Assembly: GCF_003144245.1 (NCBI RefSeq)
Contig: NW_020289975.1
Span: 1,445,496-1,509,495 of the forward strand
Direction: 5' to 3'
Source of the DNA: Jaminaea rosea
Lineage: Eukaryota; Basidiomycota; Exobasidiomycetes; Microstromatales
Length of the DNA: 64,000 bases
The position numbers were made by a program, and so were the translations under genes. Below the pieces are notes generated by a model that saw only the letters and a list, made by a program, of their open reading frames with translations, did no database searches and was not told the origin of the DNA. This document shows, piece by piece, positions 32,984-42,239 of this stretch; position 1 is the first letter of the stretch; every line of letters starts with the position of its first letter.

Positions 32984-34259
32984 TCATCCACTCCTACACC
33001 CGCACCCACAATCCACAGTTCCCCAGCATTCCCCGTCCCTCGAGAACCAAGTCTTGACACGGCGCTTCCCATCACGGTAACACGAGGCAGGCTGATCGGG
33101 GGGAGGCTTGGGCTTCTGCGGCTTGGGTTTGGGTGCGGGAGGGCTAGCAGGGGGAGCTGGTGCTGGTGCTGGTGCTGGAGGTGGTGCGGCGGGGGCAGGA
33201 GGGAGTGTGGGAGCAGGGGGCGGAGATTTCTATCGAGAGCAGAGGGACAGTGAGCAGTGAAGTTGTTGGTTCCTTCGCTTCACTTACGCTCACCTTGAGA
33301 ATCTCCAAGTACTTCTTGACCAGCTTATCAATTTCTGTCTCTTCCTTCCTCTTTTCCTCCTTCTTATCCTCCTTCTTGTCCTCCTTCTTCTCTTCCTTCT
33401 TCAGCTGCTCCTGCTGCTTCTTGGGCTCTTCTTTCTTCGGCTGCTCCTTCTGCGGCTGCGGTTGTGGCTGCGGCTGCGGGGCAGGAGCAGGAGGAGGCGG
33501 TGCAGGAGCAGGAGGAGGCGGTGCAGGCCAGCAGGGCGTCGCCATAAGGTATGGAGGAGAACAAGGCTTAGGAGGAGGCGCGCTGCTCTTCTCCGCGGCA
33601 ATGAATGTCTCTAGAGCAACCATTACGGCTCGTGCGATCCGAAGCATCCATGCGAGGGTCGTCTCCCTCCCCGAATCGCCTTCAAGGACATTCCGCCCGA
33701 AACTCCCCACAGCGTTGAGGAAGACGATCACCAGTAGAACGGTGAAGACCAGTGCGGCAGGCGAGGGAGCCCGGCAGAGGGTAATTGCGAGGATCAGTTG
33801 GACGAAGAGGAGGACCAAGGAGCAGACTAGACCTGCGCCTGCGAATGTGATGGACTCGGGTCGATGAGTCGTGTTTGGTGAGGGGCCTTGATGTGAGTAG
33901 GAGTGAGGCGGATGGGGGATGAGATAAGGCATGCTGGCGTAGGGTGGTTGAGGATAGCCGTAAGGGTAGGCGGTAGGCTGGACAGGAGCGGCTGAAGCTG
34001 CTTGCTGCTGTGGCTGGCCGCCACCACCACCTCCGACACCTTTCTTGCCATCTCCCCCGCCTTGTTGCTGCTGCTGCTGCTGTTGGCCCTTGCCACCCTC
34101 TTGCTTCTTACCACCATCACCGCCGCCGCCGCCACCACCTCCTCCTCCTCCTCCTCCGCCGCCTCCGCCTTTAGCATCGCCACCTTTCTTCCCATCTTCC
34201 TTCTTGCCTTCGTCTTTCTTTCCGTCCTCCTTCCTGTCATCTTTCTTATCGTCTGCCAT
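32984..34259 (-). CDS. Low-complexity membrane protein (Lys/Gly/Gln/Pro repeats)
   Basis: Exons 33294-34259 and 32984-33229 (64-nt intron) encode 403 residues. In order: a Lys/Asp/Glu-rich start (MADDKKDDRKEDGKK), a run of 17 Gly, an 8-Gln run, a Pro/Tyr segment (YPYGYPQPPYASMPYL), two hydrophobic helices (VCSLVLLFVQLILAITL and LVFTVLLVIVFLNAV), Pro/Ala and Gln/Pro repeats, a Lys/Glu charged coil, a second Pro/Ala stretch with an 8-residue PA run, and a Cys-rich end (GECWGTVDCGCGCRSG). I do not recognise the family. The balanced frame across the intron and the ATG support a real gene. The Cys-rich tail is invisible unless the intron is removed. Confidence 0.7.
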
Positions 34260-34638
34260 GGCAAGGAAAGCTTTCAGAGCGCAGGGAAACAGGGGTGAGA
34301 GCTGGACGGGTCAGGCTGCTCGATGATGGGTCAGCTGCGAGAATGAGGAAGTTAGGAAGGCATTCATGACCGTAGATCGTGGGTTGGCAACGGCGCCCAA
34401 GTGGCTGAGACAAGGGCGCACTGCGGCGGATCGCTTTGTCGCTCGAGTCGGCGTACCTGATTGCGTAGATGCTCGCTCGACGTCATGAAAGAGGCGAGCA
34501 ACTGTGAAGACGTCGTGACAGCAGCGTTGCGAGGGTGAGTGTATTGTACAGGTGTAAGAGAAAAGCGGCCCAGTGATGCTGAAGGTGAGGGCGGTGGTAT
34601 GGTGTGACGTCCCTCTCCGGACGAACGAGATAAGAGGA
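34260..34638. other. Intergenic region 5' of the low-complexity membrane protein gene
   Basis: 379 bp with the promoter of the minus-strand membrane protein gene and the FCF1 3' flank. No ORF, repeat or RNA gene supported. Confidence 0.45.
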
Positions 34639-35484
34639 CTACGACGGCATGCCTTGGTCCGGAAGCCTCTCCACAGCGTACCGATGCTTGGAGATGTACA
34701 TCAATGGGATGCCCTGCGATGGCAAGAACAGACAGCCAGCCAAGTCAGCCTACACGACTTCGACATCTTTCGTCGCTGCTCTTGTCGGCGTAGTACTCAC
34801 CGGCACCTTCCTCACCCTCCTCCTCAACTCCTTGTCGCAGGTCGCAACCATGTAGCACTTGTGCGTCGACACCCTGTCAACAATGCAGTCGTCTGCATAA
34901 GTTCCCTTGTGACTGCACGGAAGTCGCTCGAAGCGTGGATCGCGAGCCACTCGTAGCGCAATGCGGTACTTGGGACCCAGCTTTTCCAGCTCGGCCAGGA
35001 CACAGTCCGTGATGCAAGGGATGCCTATCGGTGGTGAGAGGGGCAGCATGAGATTAGTGACTGTCCCGAATGGTAAACCAAGCAGCTTATTTGCTGCTCA
35101 CTCTTCGCATATAAGCAGTCCATCATCCCCTGAACGAGCTCAATCTTGTTCTGAAGGCTGAAGTTGATGAAGTTGGTATCCACCAGCACGCGGTACGGCG
35201 GCCCTAAGGCTGTATTGTGCTGGAAGAAGAGTGAAGAGGCTGCCGTCTCTACATGACGGACCTTTTGCTCCTCGGCAGCCTTCTTCTTCGCATCGGCTTT
35301 GACTTGATTCTCTTTGCTGTGGGGCGACGAGGGAGGTCGGATGCGAAAGGGTCAACGAAGAGAGAAGTGCGGGGTGGAGCTGCTAATGCTCTGCTGGGAA
35401 GCGCTCTACTCACAGTCGCTGGTCATTGGGATTGAGCATGCGCTTGACTGTCGCGAACTTCTTGACCTGCTTGCGCTTGGCCAT
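34639..35484 (-). CDS. FCF1: rRNA-processing PIN protein Fcf1
   Basis: Nucleolar PIN-domain protein of the small-subunit processome required for 18S rRNA maturation. Four exons, 35414-35484, 35102-35316, 34801-35024 and 34639-34713, give 194 residues (family 189-198). Seen: [26 protein letters not shown] (PIN acidic residue), [33 protein letters not shown] and MYISKHRY near the end. All four exons are in consistent phases with introns of 97, 77 and 87 nt. The family C-terminus is slightly shortened (RLPDQGMPS). Confidence 0.95.
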
Positions 35485-35744
35485 GATGGGCGATCTGAAG
35501 AGGATTGGGTGCTGGTGATGGAAACGAAGGGTGGGCTCGACTGACAAGGCGGACTGTGACCGCACCATTTCCAAAATCTCTGTCCGTCCAGCCGCCACTC
35601 GGCTCAGCCACGCGAGCCATCGGCCATGCTCATCGAGGATCACCACCGGTCATCAGAGAAGTGAAAGGCCGGTCCATTGCGAACAACTAGAAGCAAACAA
35701 CGTCACAGGCGAGAAAGACAATACGGCGGCGATTCCGCAACTCG

Positions 35745-38026
35745 CTACTCGAAGATCTTGGGCACCTCCTTCCACTCCTTCTTCTCCCTCTTCTCAAAGT
35801 ATTTGCCGCCCTTGCCGCCGAATTGCCACTCGGGATCCTCTCCTTTAGACTTATGGAACCACCTTGGCTCGTAGCTATCCCCTTTGCTCTCCATCTGCTT
35901 ACGACGCTCCCTCTGCCTGCCCTCCAAGTCCTGCTTCGTCTTCTCTGCCTCGTCCACCTTGCCCTCTTCGAATGCCCGCTGGTCGGGGCGTAGACGAGTG
36001 TCAGAGGGAGGCAGAATCTTCTTGATGTCGTCTGTAATCTCGTTGAGGGAGATGGCAAAGTAGGTGAAACCGTAGTAGTCCTCGGCGTTACGAGGCATCT
36101 CGTCAGCCTCCCAGAGCTGCTGGTAGTTCTCGTCGTCTTTCTGACGTGCAAAGTTGTCCGACCACTTGCCCTTGAGGCCGGTCACCTTCTTGTCATTCTC
36201 GTCGTAGACGGTGCCGACTACCTGGTTGCGAGATCCAGAGCCGCCCCACATGTTGCCCTCCTTGAACTCAATCACGGCACGCTGCCCGCTGTTGGCGTTG
36301 GTGACCGTCAGCTCGCCGACGTGCTCGAGATACTTGTTGCCGGCAAGCAGGTTGCGCATGAACGACGAGGGCTTCGTAAACGTGAACGCATCGCCGTCAT
36401 CGAATTCTAGCCGCACCTGTCCCTCGGGGATGAGCTCAAGGGACTTGCCCCAGAATTTGTTCTTGACAGCCGACCAACCAGTGCAGTGCCACCCTTTGCC
36501 CTCAGCGTAGTGTGCCACGATGGGAGGCTGGTGCACGACCTTTTCCGCAATGAAGCGCAGGTTGCGGTCGTCACGTACGCACTCATAAGTCTCGCCAAGC
36601 AGCGGGTTGAAGGGCTTTCGACTGGCACGCAGCTTCGTGCTCGAGTAGCTGCTCACCGCAAAAGCAGAGACGAGGCACAGGCGCTCCACCCAGTCTTGCG
36701 TCTTGGACGCCCGCTCGAGGAGGGCAGGGGCATACTCGTACTCCTCGCAGGAGGCTTGCAGAAGCGAAAGGGGGCAGTTGAAGGACACGGGGAAGGAGAT
36801 GGTCGAGAGATCCTTGCCCACGTTCTTCTTGAGCATGGAGAAGAGAGAAACCTCGTCTCCCGACACTTTGGCTGGGAGCTGCTTGCGATACTTTTTGCCC
36901 GCTGACTGTGAGGCGGGGACGACACCACTGATGGGCTTACCATCGTCGCCGCCCTGGCCTTCATCTTCGTCGTCGTCGTCATCTTCGTCGAAGTCCTCGG
37001 CTCCAGAGGACTGCTCCTCCTTGGCTGCGTCATCATTGAAAGAGCCATCGGCCGCGTCGGCATCGAAGAAGGTGCCCTCTCCCGTTTCGGTGGTGCGGAA
37101 GGATGAGAAGCTCATGCGCGACTGACGAAGGTCGGACTTCATGCCATCGCGATGCTGCAGAGATCGCATGGTGCCCGTCGAGCCAGAACCTTGAACAGGA
37201 ATCTTGCTCTGCAGAGCGTACGAGAGGTTGGCATGCTCTGCTGCGAGCTGATCGACGATAGTCGAGAGCGCGCCAATGGCCTCTGTGCCATTCTCGTTGC
37301 GCGGCATTACCATGGCAGCCATTGAGTCTACGAGCCCCTTGCTGGCTGTGGACGATGACTTGAAGTCACCTACTCGAGACTGAACCTCTTGAATCAGCTT
37401 GCCTACAGTGATGCTCGCATTGAAGACGGGCGAGAGGTCGACAGCCACGAGCTCGGTGCTGTTATTCGACGAGACAAAGATGCGTTGCGCCGAGCCAGGC
37501 GAAGCATCAGGAATGAATGCCTTCAATTGGCTCCTCCATTTGTCAAAGTCGGCAGGCTCCAGGACCTTGAGATCTGAGAGTGTGGAGGTGAGTGAGGACA
37601 GTGAGCCCAGCGGTCTGAGCATTGTAGCGTAGCGTAGCGCGCTCAATGGTACTCACGGAAGACGCTTGCCCCGCTGTCAACGTGTAGAGTGCCGTGCCTT
37701 TTGCTACTGGTGACTGAGGCGTGTGGGATTTCAATGGCATCGCGTGTAGGCTTGTCCGGGTGGAGCGAGTAGGTTAGCATGCCCTGCTTGGTGAGGATCA
37801 GCCATCGCTTGGCATAGCCTGGCGTGCGTAGGGGAGGACAAGAAGGGTCAGTAATGATGCGAGGTACTGTCGTGGTGGCATTGCATTGCAGCACGCTCTC
37901 ACCCTGCATCTTCTTCCTCTTCTTCTTAAGGACCCAGCCAGCAAAGACTATGTCCTCTTTCTGGACCTTGACAGCTTCATGGCCTCCGTGCGAGGAGACG
38001 CCGCTGCTACTACGAGCAGGAGGCAT
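35745..38026 (-). CDS. Oxysterol-binding protein with PH and ORD domains
   Basis: Lipid-transfer protein of the Osh family. Exons 37903-38026, 37657-37818 and 35745-37573 (introns 84 and 83 nt) give 704 residues. A PH domain fills residues ~25-115: VFAGWVLKKKRKKMQG, YAKRWLILTKQGMLTY, then FHLKVLEPADFDKWRSQLK made across the second intron. After an acidic linker, the ORD starts near SFNCPLSLLQ and contains RKPFNPLLGETYE and WGKSLELIPEGQ. The signature normally read EQVSHHPP is EKVVHQPP here, so the second PI4P-binding His is Gln444. The C-terminus is Lys/Glu-rich. The PH-plus-ORD layout without ankyrin repeats resembles Osh3-type or basidiomycete Osh proteins; the exact class is uncertain. Confidence 0.92.
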
Positions 38027-38801
38027 GTTGAGGGATGGTGTTGAGGGTGTCGAGGATTGGATGGAATGGGAAGGGTGAAGGGAGGAGACTGAGGAGACGG
38101 AGCTAGTCAATCACCCTGTACTCGATTGCTAGCTATCTAGCTGCGTGAGGGAGGGGACGAGCGGAGGGTGATCGCAAAGCAATAGCGTGGGACGTAGTGA
38201 GCTACCGAACCTCGGCTTGGCAAGACAGTCTCGATAGCAGCTCGAGGGTCGTGGATCGTCGTCAAGGCGGCGAATGGGTGAGTGAGCGAGTGAGCGAGTG
38301 ACGTCGGTGGCCTCAGACTGAGGGGTCGATGCGGGGAAGAGGTCCGAGGCTGCGCCGCGAAGCTGCTGCGAAGCTGCCGAGTCGATTCAAGTCGCGAGTC
38401 CGACGAGGCGCAGAAGCGGGCGACAGGCAAAGGGCTCGTGAATCGAGGCATCGAGAGATCGACGGCGCCAGGCGAAGCGTGGGCGTTGTGCTGTCAGTGG
38501 TGGATCGAGCACATCGACATCGTAGAGGTGACGCTACGCCGAGCTAAGGGCGATCTTGGTCGCCAATGAGCGATGGCCCATCTCAGACGAGGCGAGGACG
38601 ATGATAGGTCCGCCACTCTGTGCTTGGGCATCATCGACGCTAGCCGCGTTGAGCCAACCAGTCAAGGTTGCTCGTGTTTGTCATCTGGTGGCACAGGCTT
38701 GCCTGATCGCTCGCCTTTCGTAACGTGCTAGAGAGAAGTGTATTCGCGATATAGTGTACAAGTGAAGATGCGTGAAGAGGATCTGGCTAAAAAGCACCCA
38801 G
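38027..38801. promoter_or_regulatory. Long intergenic region upstream of the oxysterol-binding protein gene
   Basis: 775 bp. It includes the Osh gene promoter and the 3' flank of the uS14m gene. Near 38280-38304 an 8-bp unit (AGTGAGCG) is repeated about 2.6 times. No coding region or RNA gene is supported. Confidence 0.45.
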
Positions 38802-39267
38802 CTACCATGAGCCCTTCTGGACGCCGGGAATCTCTCCTCGAAGAGCCTTCAGGCGGAATTGATACTGTGAATGAGGGAGGCAGAGGGATCAGAAGCTTGT
38901 TTATTATAGTGCAGCTTGCTGTGGGACGTTCGAACTCACCCTGCAAAGTCCAAACTCAGTGATGATCCCCCTGCCCCTGCCAGTCTCGACACAGCGTTCC
39001 TTGACCATCTCTGGTCTGCTCTTATTTGGGAACTGATTGAGCTGAAGCTGTGCCTGATGTCTGACCTTGACCGGGAGAGTCTCGTTGCGGGCCACGTACT
39101 TGTAGGCGCGACGCAGCAGCTCGTTGGAGGCGACCGACTGGCGCTTGGCCATGTCCCGGCTGCAGCGGGGGAAAAAGTGAGCAATTTCAGCTCTAGGGAC
39201 AGCAGATTGCGTCTGATTCGATAGCACGATGAACTCACAGGATCCTGACGTTGGGTCTCAGCGGCAT
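38802..39267 (-). CDS. MRP2: Mitochondrial small-subunit ribosomal protein uS14m
   Basis: Exons 39239-39267, 38940-39159 and 38802-38864 (introns 79 and 75 nt) give 103 residues. Exon 1 is 29 nt (MPLRPNVRI plus two bases). The product reads MPLRPNVRILRDMAKRQ, continues with RRAYKYVARNETLP, and has the S14 signature RCVETGRGRGIITEFGLCR, ending LKALRGEIPGVQKGSW after the last splice. These are the family's conserved ends. No zinc CxxC pair is present, as usual for the mitochondrial form. The gene is too fragmented for ORF-only detection. Confidence 0.93.
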
Positions 39268-39724
39268 TGCTAGTGACGGTCGAACGCTGCGTTGGTCGAG
39301 CGGCGGGAAGATGATGATGCGATGAGAAGTCGTTGGCGTTGGCTCAATCCGCGCCCTTTGCTTACGTAAACGCCGACCCCACTTTCCGCTCCCCATGGTC
39401 GCTCCGACCGAGCCCGACCCTGGATCGGACAGAGAGGTGAGAGCGTGAGCGTGAAGCCGCTTCGACTCACTTCGCAGCAATAGCCGGTTCAGCGGTCTTG
39501 CTACTCCTTTGGGGCCCCTCTCTCCTTATCTTCTATCTTGTCTATTCTATATACTCAACACCACCTCGCGCAACCGGCGTCACACCCATTTCTGCGGCCC
39601 TGCCAATCGACTTCGGCGATCTGCCTATGCCCATTCGCTCCTCATAGCCCCTGGGTCCTCCACTGCTTTTTTCTGGATTCGGCAACCTTAACACTCGACG
39701 CCTCGAAAAGCCTCGCATTACAGC
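39268..39724. promoter_or_regulatory. Divergent promoter, uS14m and YPR011C-type carrier
   Basis: 457 bp between divergent start codons. Contains a moderately AT-richer stretch near 39525-39560 upstream of the carrier gene. No defined site is claimed. Confidence 0.4.
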
Positions 39725-41103
39725 ATGATTCCTCTGCGTCCCACTCATCGCGGTAGGAGTGAAGCCGCTTCGGGCTCCAACAAGACCCTCGATGATGATG
39801 AAGAGGCTTGCCATCCAGCCTCATCACCATCGCCTGGCCCTGCCAGCCGGAGAAGTTGGCCTCGCATCCTGTCCGTCCTCGAGGCGACGAACAGTTCAGG
39901 AGCTAGGGCGAAGGCGATTGATATCCAGGCGGGTCAAGTCGAGGCTGATGGAAGGGAGGGTATTGGCTCCTCGCTCCAGGCTGTAGCGGAAAAGGACGAC
40001 GACGACGAGCCAGAGGAATCGGCAGTCAGCTCCGCCTACCTCGTCTCCTACTTCATAGCAGGCGGTGCTGCTGGAGCTGCTAGTCGTACCGTCGTTTCTC
40101 CGCTTGAGAGGCTGAAGAGTGAGTCGAGCAACTGCTGCGGTCGAAGCAGCCCTGAAATAGCTCACTGACTTCCACTCCTCCGCCAGTCATCATGCAAGTC
40201 CAACCACGGTCAGCAGCAAGCGCGAGCTCCAAAGGCGGCAAGGGGGCGTACGGCGGTGTGGTATCTGGTCTGATCAAGATGTGGCAGGAGGAAGGCTTTG
40301 CAGGCTTCATGCGCGGAAATGGCATCAACTGCCTGCGCATCGTCCCCTACTCGGCAATCCAATTCTGCACCTACGAGATCGCAAAGGAGAAGCTTAAGAG
40401 CCCTGAAGGGGAGCTCGGTACACCGCAGCGGCTCCTCGCAGGTGCGATTGGCGGGACCTTCTCTTGCGTTGGGACCTTCCCACTCGATCTGGTAAGGGCA
40501 AGGATCTCAATTGCGTCGGCGTCACTGTATGCTGATGCGAAAGAGGAGACGACGAAGCCATCTGCGAAGTTGTCGAGGGCGGAGATGCGGCAGGTGATTG
40601 CGGAGAGGCAGAAGAGAGTGCCTGGGATCGGGGCCATGACGGCCAAGGTGTACAGGGAGGAAGGCGGCATCAGAGGGCTGTACAGAGGTTGCGTCCCGAC
40701 AGCAGCGGGAGTTGCCCCGTATGTGGCCATCAACTTCGCAGCATACGAAGCCCTTCGCAAGCACTTCCTCGATTCCGAAGGCGACATCTCTACCATCTCG
40801 AAGCTCTCCTGCGGCGCCCTCGCTGGGTCCATCAGCCAAACGCTCACCTACCCGCTCGACGTTCTTCGTCGGCGTATGCAAGTGGCGGGGATGAAGAACT
40901 CCAAGCTAGGCTACTCGGACAAGAGCGCCATCGATGCGATCAGGAACATCATTCGTGCTGACGGGTTCACTGGGCTCTACAGGGGTTTGTGGCCCAATCT
41001 GCTAAAGGTGGCCCCGAGTATTGGAGTGAGCTTCCTGGTTTATGAGACGGTGCAGGGGTACATTCATCCGCATCCCAAGGAGGGACATCATCACAAACAC
41101 TAA
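39725..41103 (+). CDS. Mitochondrial carrier, YPR011C/APS-PAPS-like
   Basis: Exons 39725-40118 and 40187-41103 (68-nt intron) give 436 residues. A ~100-residue polar, acidic N-terminal extension precedes three carrier repeats with signatures SPLERLKIIMQVQ, FPLDLVRARIS and YPLDVLRRRMQV. MRGNGINCLRIVPYSAIQF and RGCVPTAAGVAPYVAINFAAYE match the yeast Ypr011c group, characterised as an adenosine 5'-phosphosulfate/PAPS transporter; the CoA/ADP carriers are the nearest alternatives. The substrate is inference. The N-terminal extension is longer than in yeast. The second repeat region carries an insert of ~25 residues. Confidence 0.88.
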
Positions 41104-41435
41104 TTGGGTGACATCATCCAGCAGCATCATCAACATCAGCATACACTCACCAGGCGGCGATGGAAGGCCGCGTTCCCGCAGAATGCTTGGGCAGCGTCTG
41201 CATCGCCTGCGATGACCCAACATAGAGAGAAGGGGAAGTCGATCGAGAATCAGGGAGAAGCGACTTTCCTCTTCTCTTGCTCTAGCGCAGCAATGCATCA
41301 TGTCTCTTGTGCAATGATCCTCCTCCGCCTGATCAGTTCGTGTCCCATCCCGCAAGGCGTATGCGTGTCGTATATGCATATGCCATTGAAATGCAGTACT
41401 CGTCGTCGTATCCACAAAGACTCCACAATCGCAGC
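41104..41435. other. Intergenic region between convergent genes
   Basis: 332 bp between the convergent carrier and V-ATPase f genes, with a CATCATCA-type short repeat just after the carrier stop. It should hold both 3' UTRs. Nothing else seen. Confidence 0.45.
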
Positions 41436-41881
41436 TCATAGCTGTATCCTACTGTACCTCTTGTGCGCTCCCAATTGACAGCCGCAGAAGAGGATGAACG
41501 CAGCGTAGATCAGGGCAGCTACATAGCATGTGGTAGCAACGGCCATTCCGTCCTCCGGATCCTCCGTCGAGCCCATGAAGGCTTCCCAGTGGTTTGCAAA
41601 GCCTGTGCGAAGGGAGGTAAGGAGGAGACAAATAAAGAGCCGTGTGATGAGCAAGACCATGTCACATGGCGTGTTTGGGGGAAAGGACAGGGTGAGCTCA
41701 CCATAGCCAATCACGAAGAGGGAGAGGACGCCGAAGATGGAGAGAATGGTGCAGCAGCCGGCTGATGCGTTGGAGAGGAGCACACAGGCAGTGACCACGG
41801 TCAGCATAATGTATAGAATCGATTTTCGCGACACCTGCGCTGCTCACCAAGGCCGGGGCCAACCATAGGACGCAGCGACAT
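41436..41881 (-). CDS. V-ATPase V0 subunit f (YPR170W-B family)
   Basis: Exons 41848-41881, 41702-41761 and 41436-41602 (introns 86 and 99 nt) join in phase to 86 residues, the size of yeast Ypr170w-b, identified as subunit f of the V-ATPase membrane sector. The spliced N-terminus MSLRPMVGPGLAGCCTILS parallels the yeast start with its WCCTVLS. The first helix is TILSIFGVLSLFVIGYG. The signature GSTEDPEDGMAVATTCY and the second helix VAALIYAAFILFCGCQ match closely. An unspliced 132-residue frame overlaps and gives a misleading four-helix protein. Head-to-head with the DNAJC11-like gene. Confidence 0.9.
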
Positions 41882-42239
41882 GATTCAGGGGCCGTTGTCC
41901 GGTAGATATTAGTGCTGCTCCGTAGAGAGGTTGAAGACCCGGTGGGAGGCGTGAGCCGCAGTGTAAAGCTCCGTCTGTTCTGGCAGAGGGCGGGCGAAGG
42001 CCGTGCAGCAAGTGTATCGAGAAGGTGACGAGGCAAGGTGGTGGGCGCGGAGGATGAGGAGCGATGGCAACGATGGTCTCGGCTTGATCCCTTGACCCAG
42101 GCCGAGGCGGACGGACGGCGCTCCGTGCGCAACTCTCGTCAGCGGAAGACCGATTCAGGGCAGAAAAGCTCAGACTTCATTTCACTTTTTGCTTCATCAC
42201 CACCGCCTCGTCCTCCTGCTCTTTCCTCCTTCTCAAGCC
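41882..42239. promoter_or_regulatory. Divergent promoter, V-ATPase f and DNAJC11-like gene
   Basis: 358 bp between divergent starts. The sequence just upstream of the J-protein ATG is pyrimidine-rich (cctcctgctctttcctcctt), typical of a fungal start region. Confidence 0.4.

Noticed and set aside
41436-41834. 132-residue unspliced four-helix reading of the V-ATPase f locus.
   Set aside because: Contains two intron sequences; the spliced 86-residue form matches the known family end to end.
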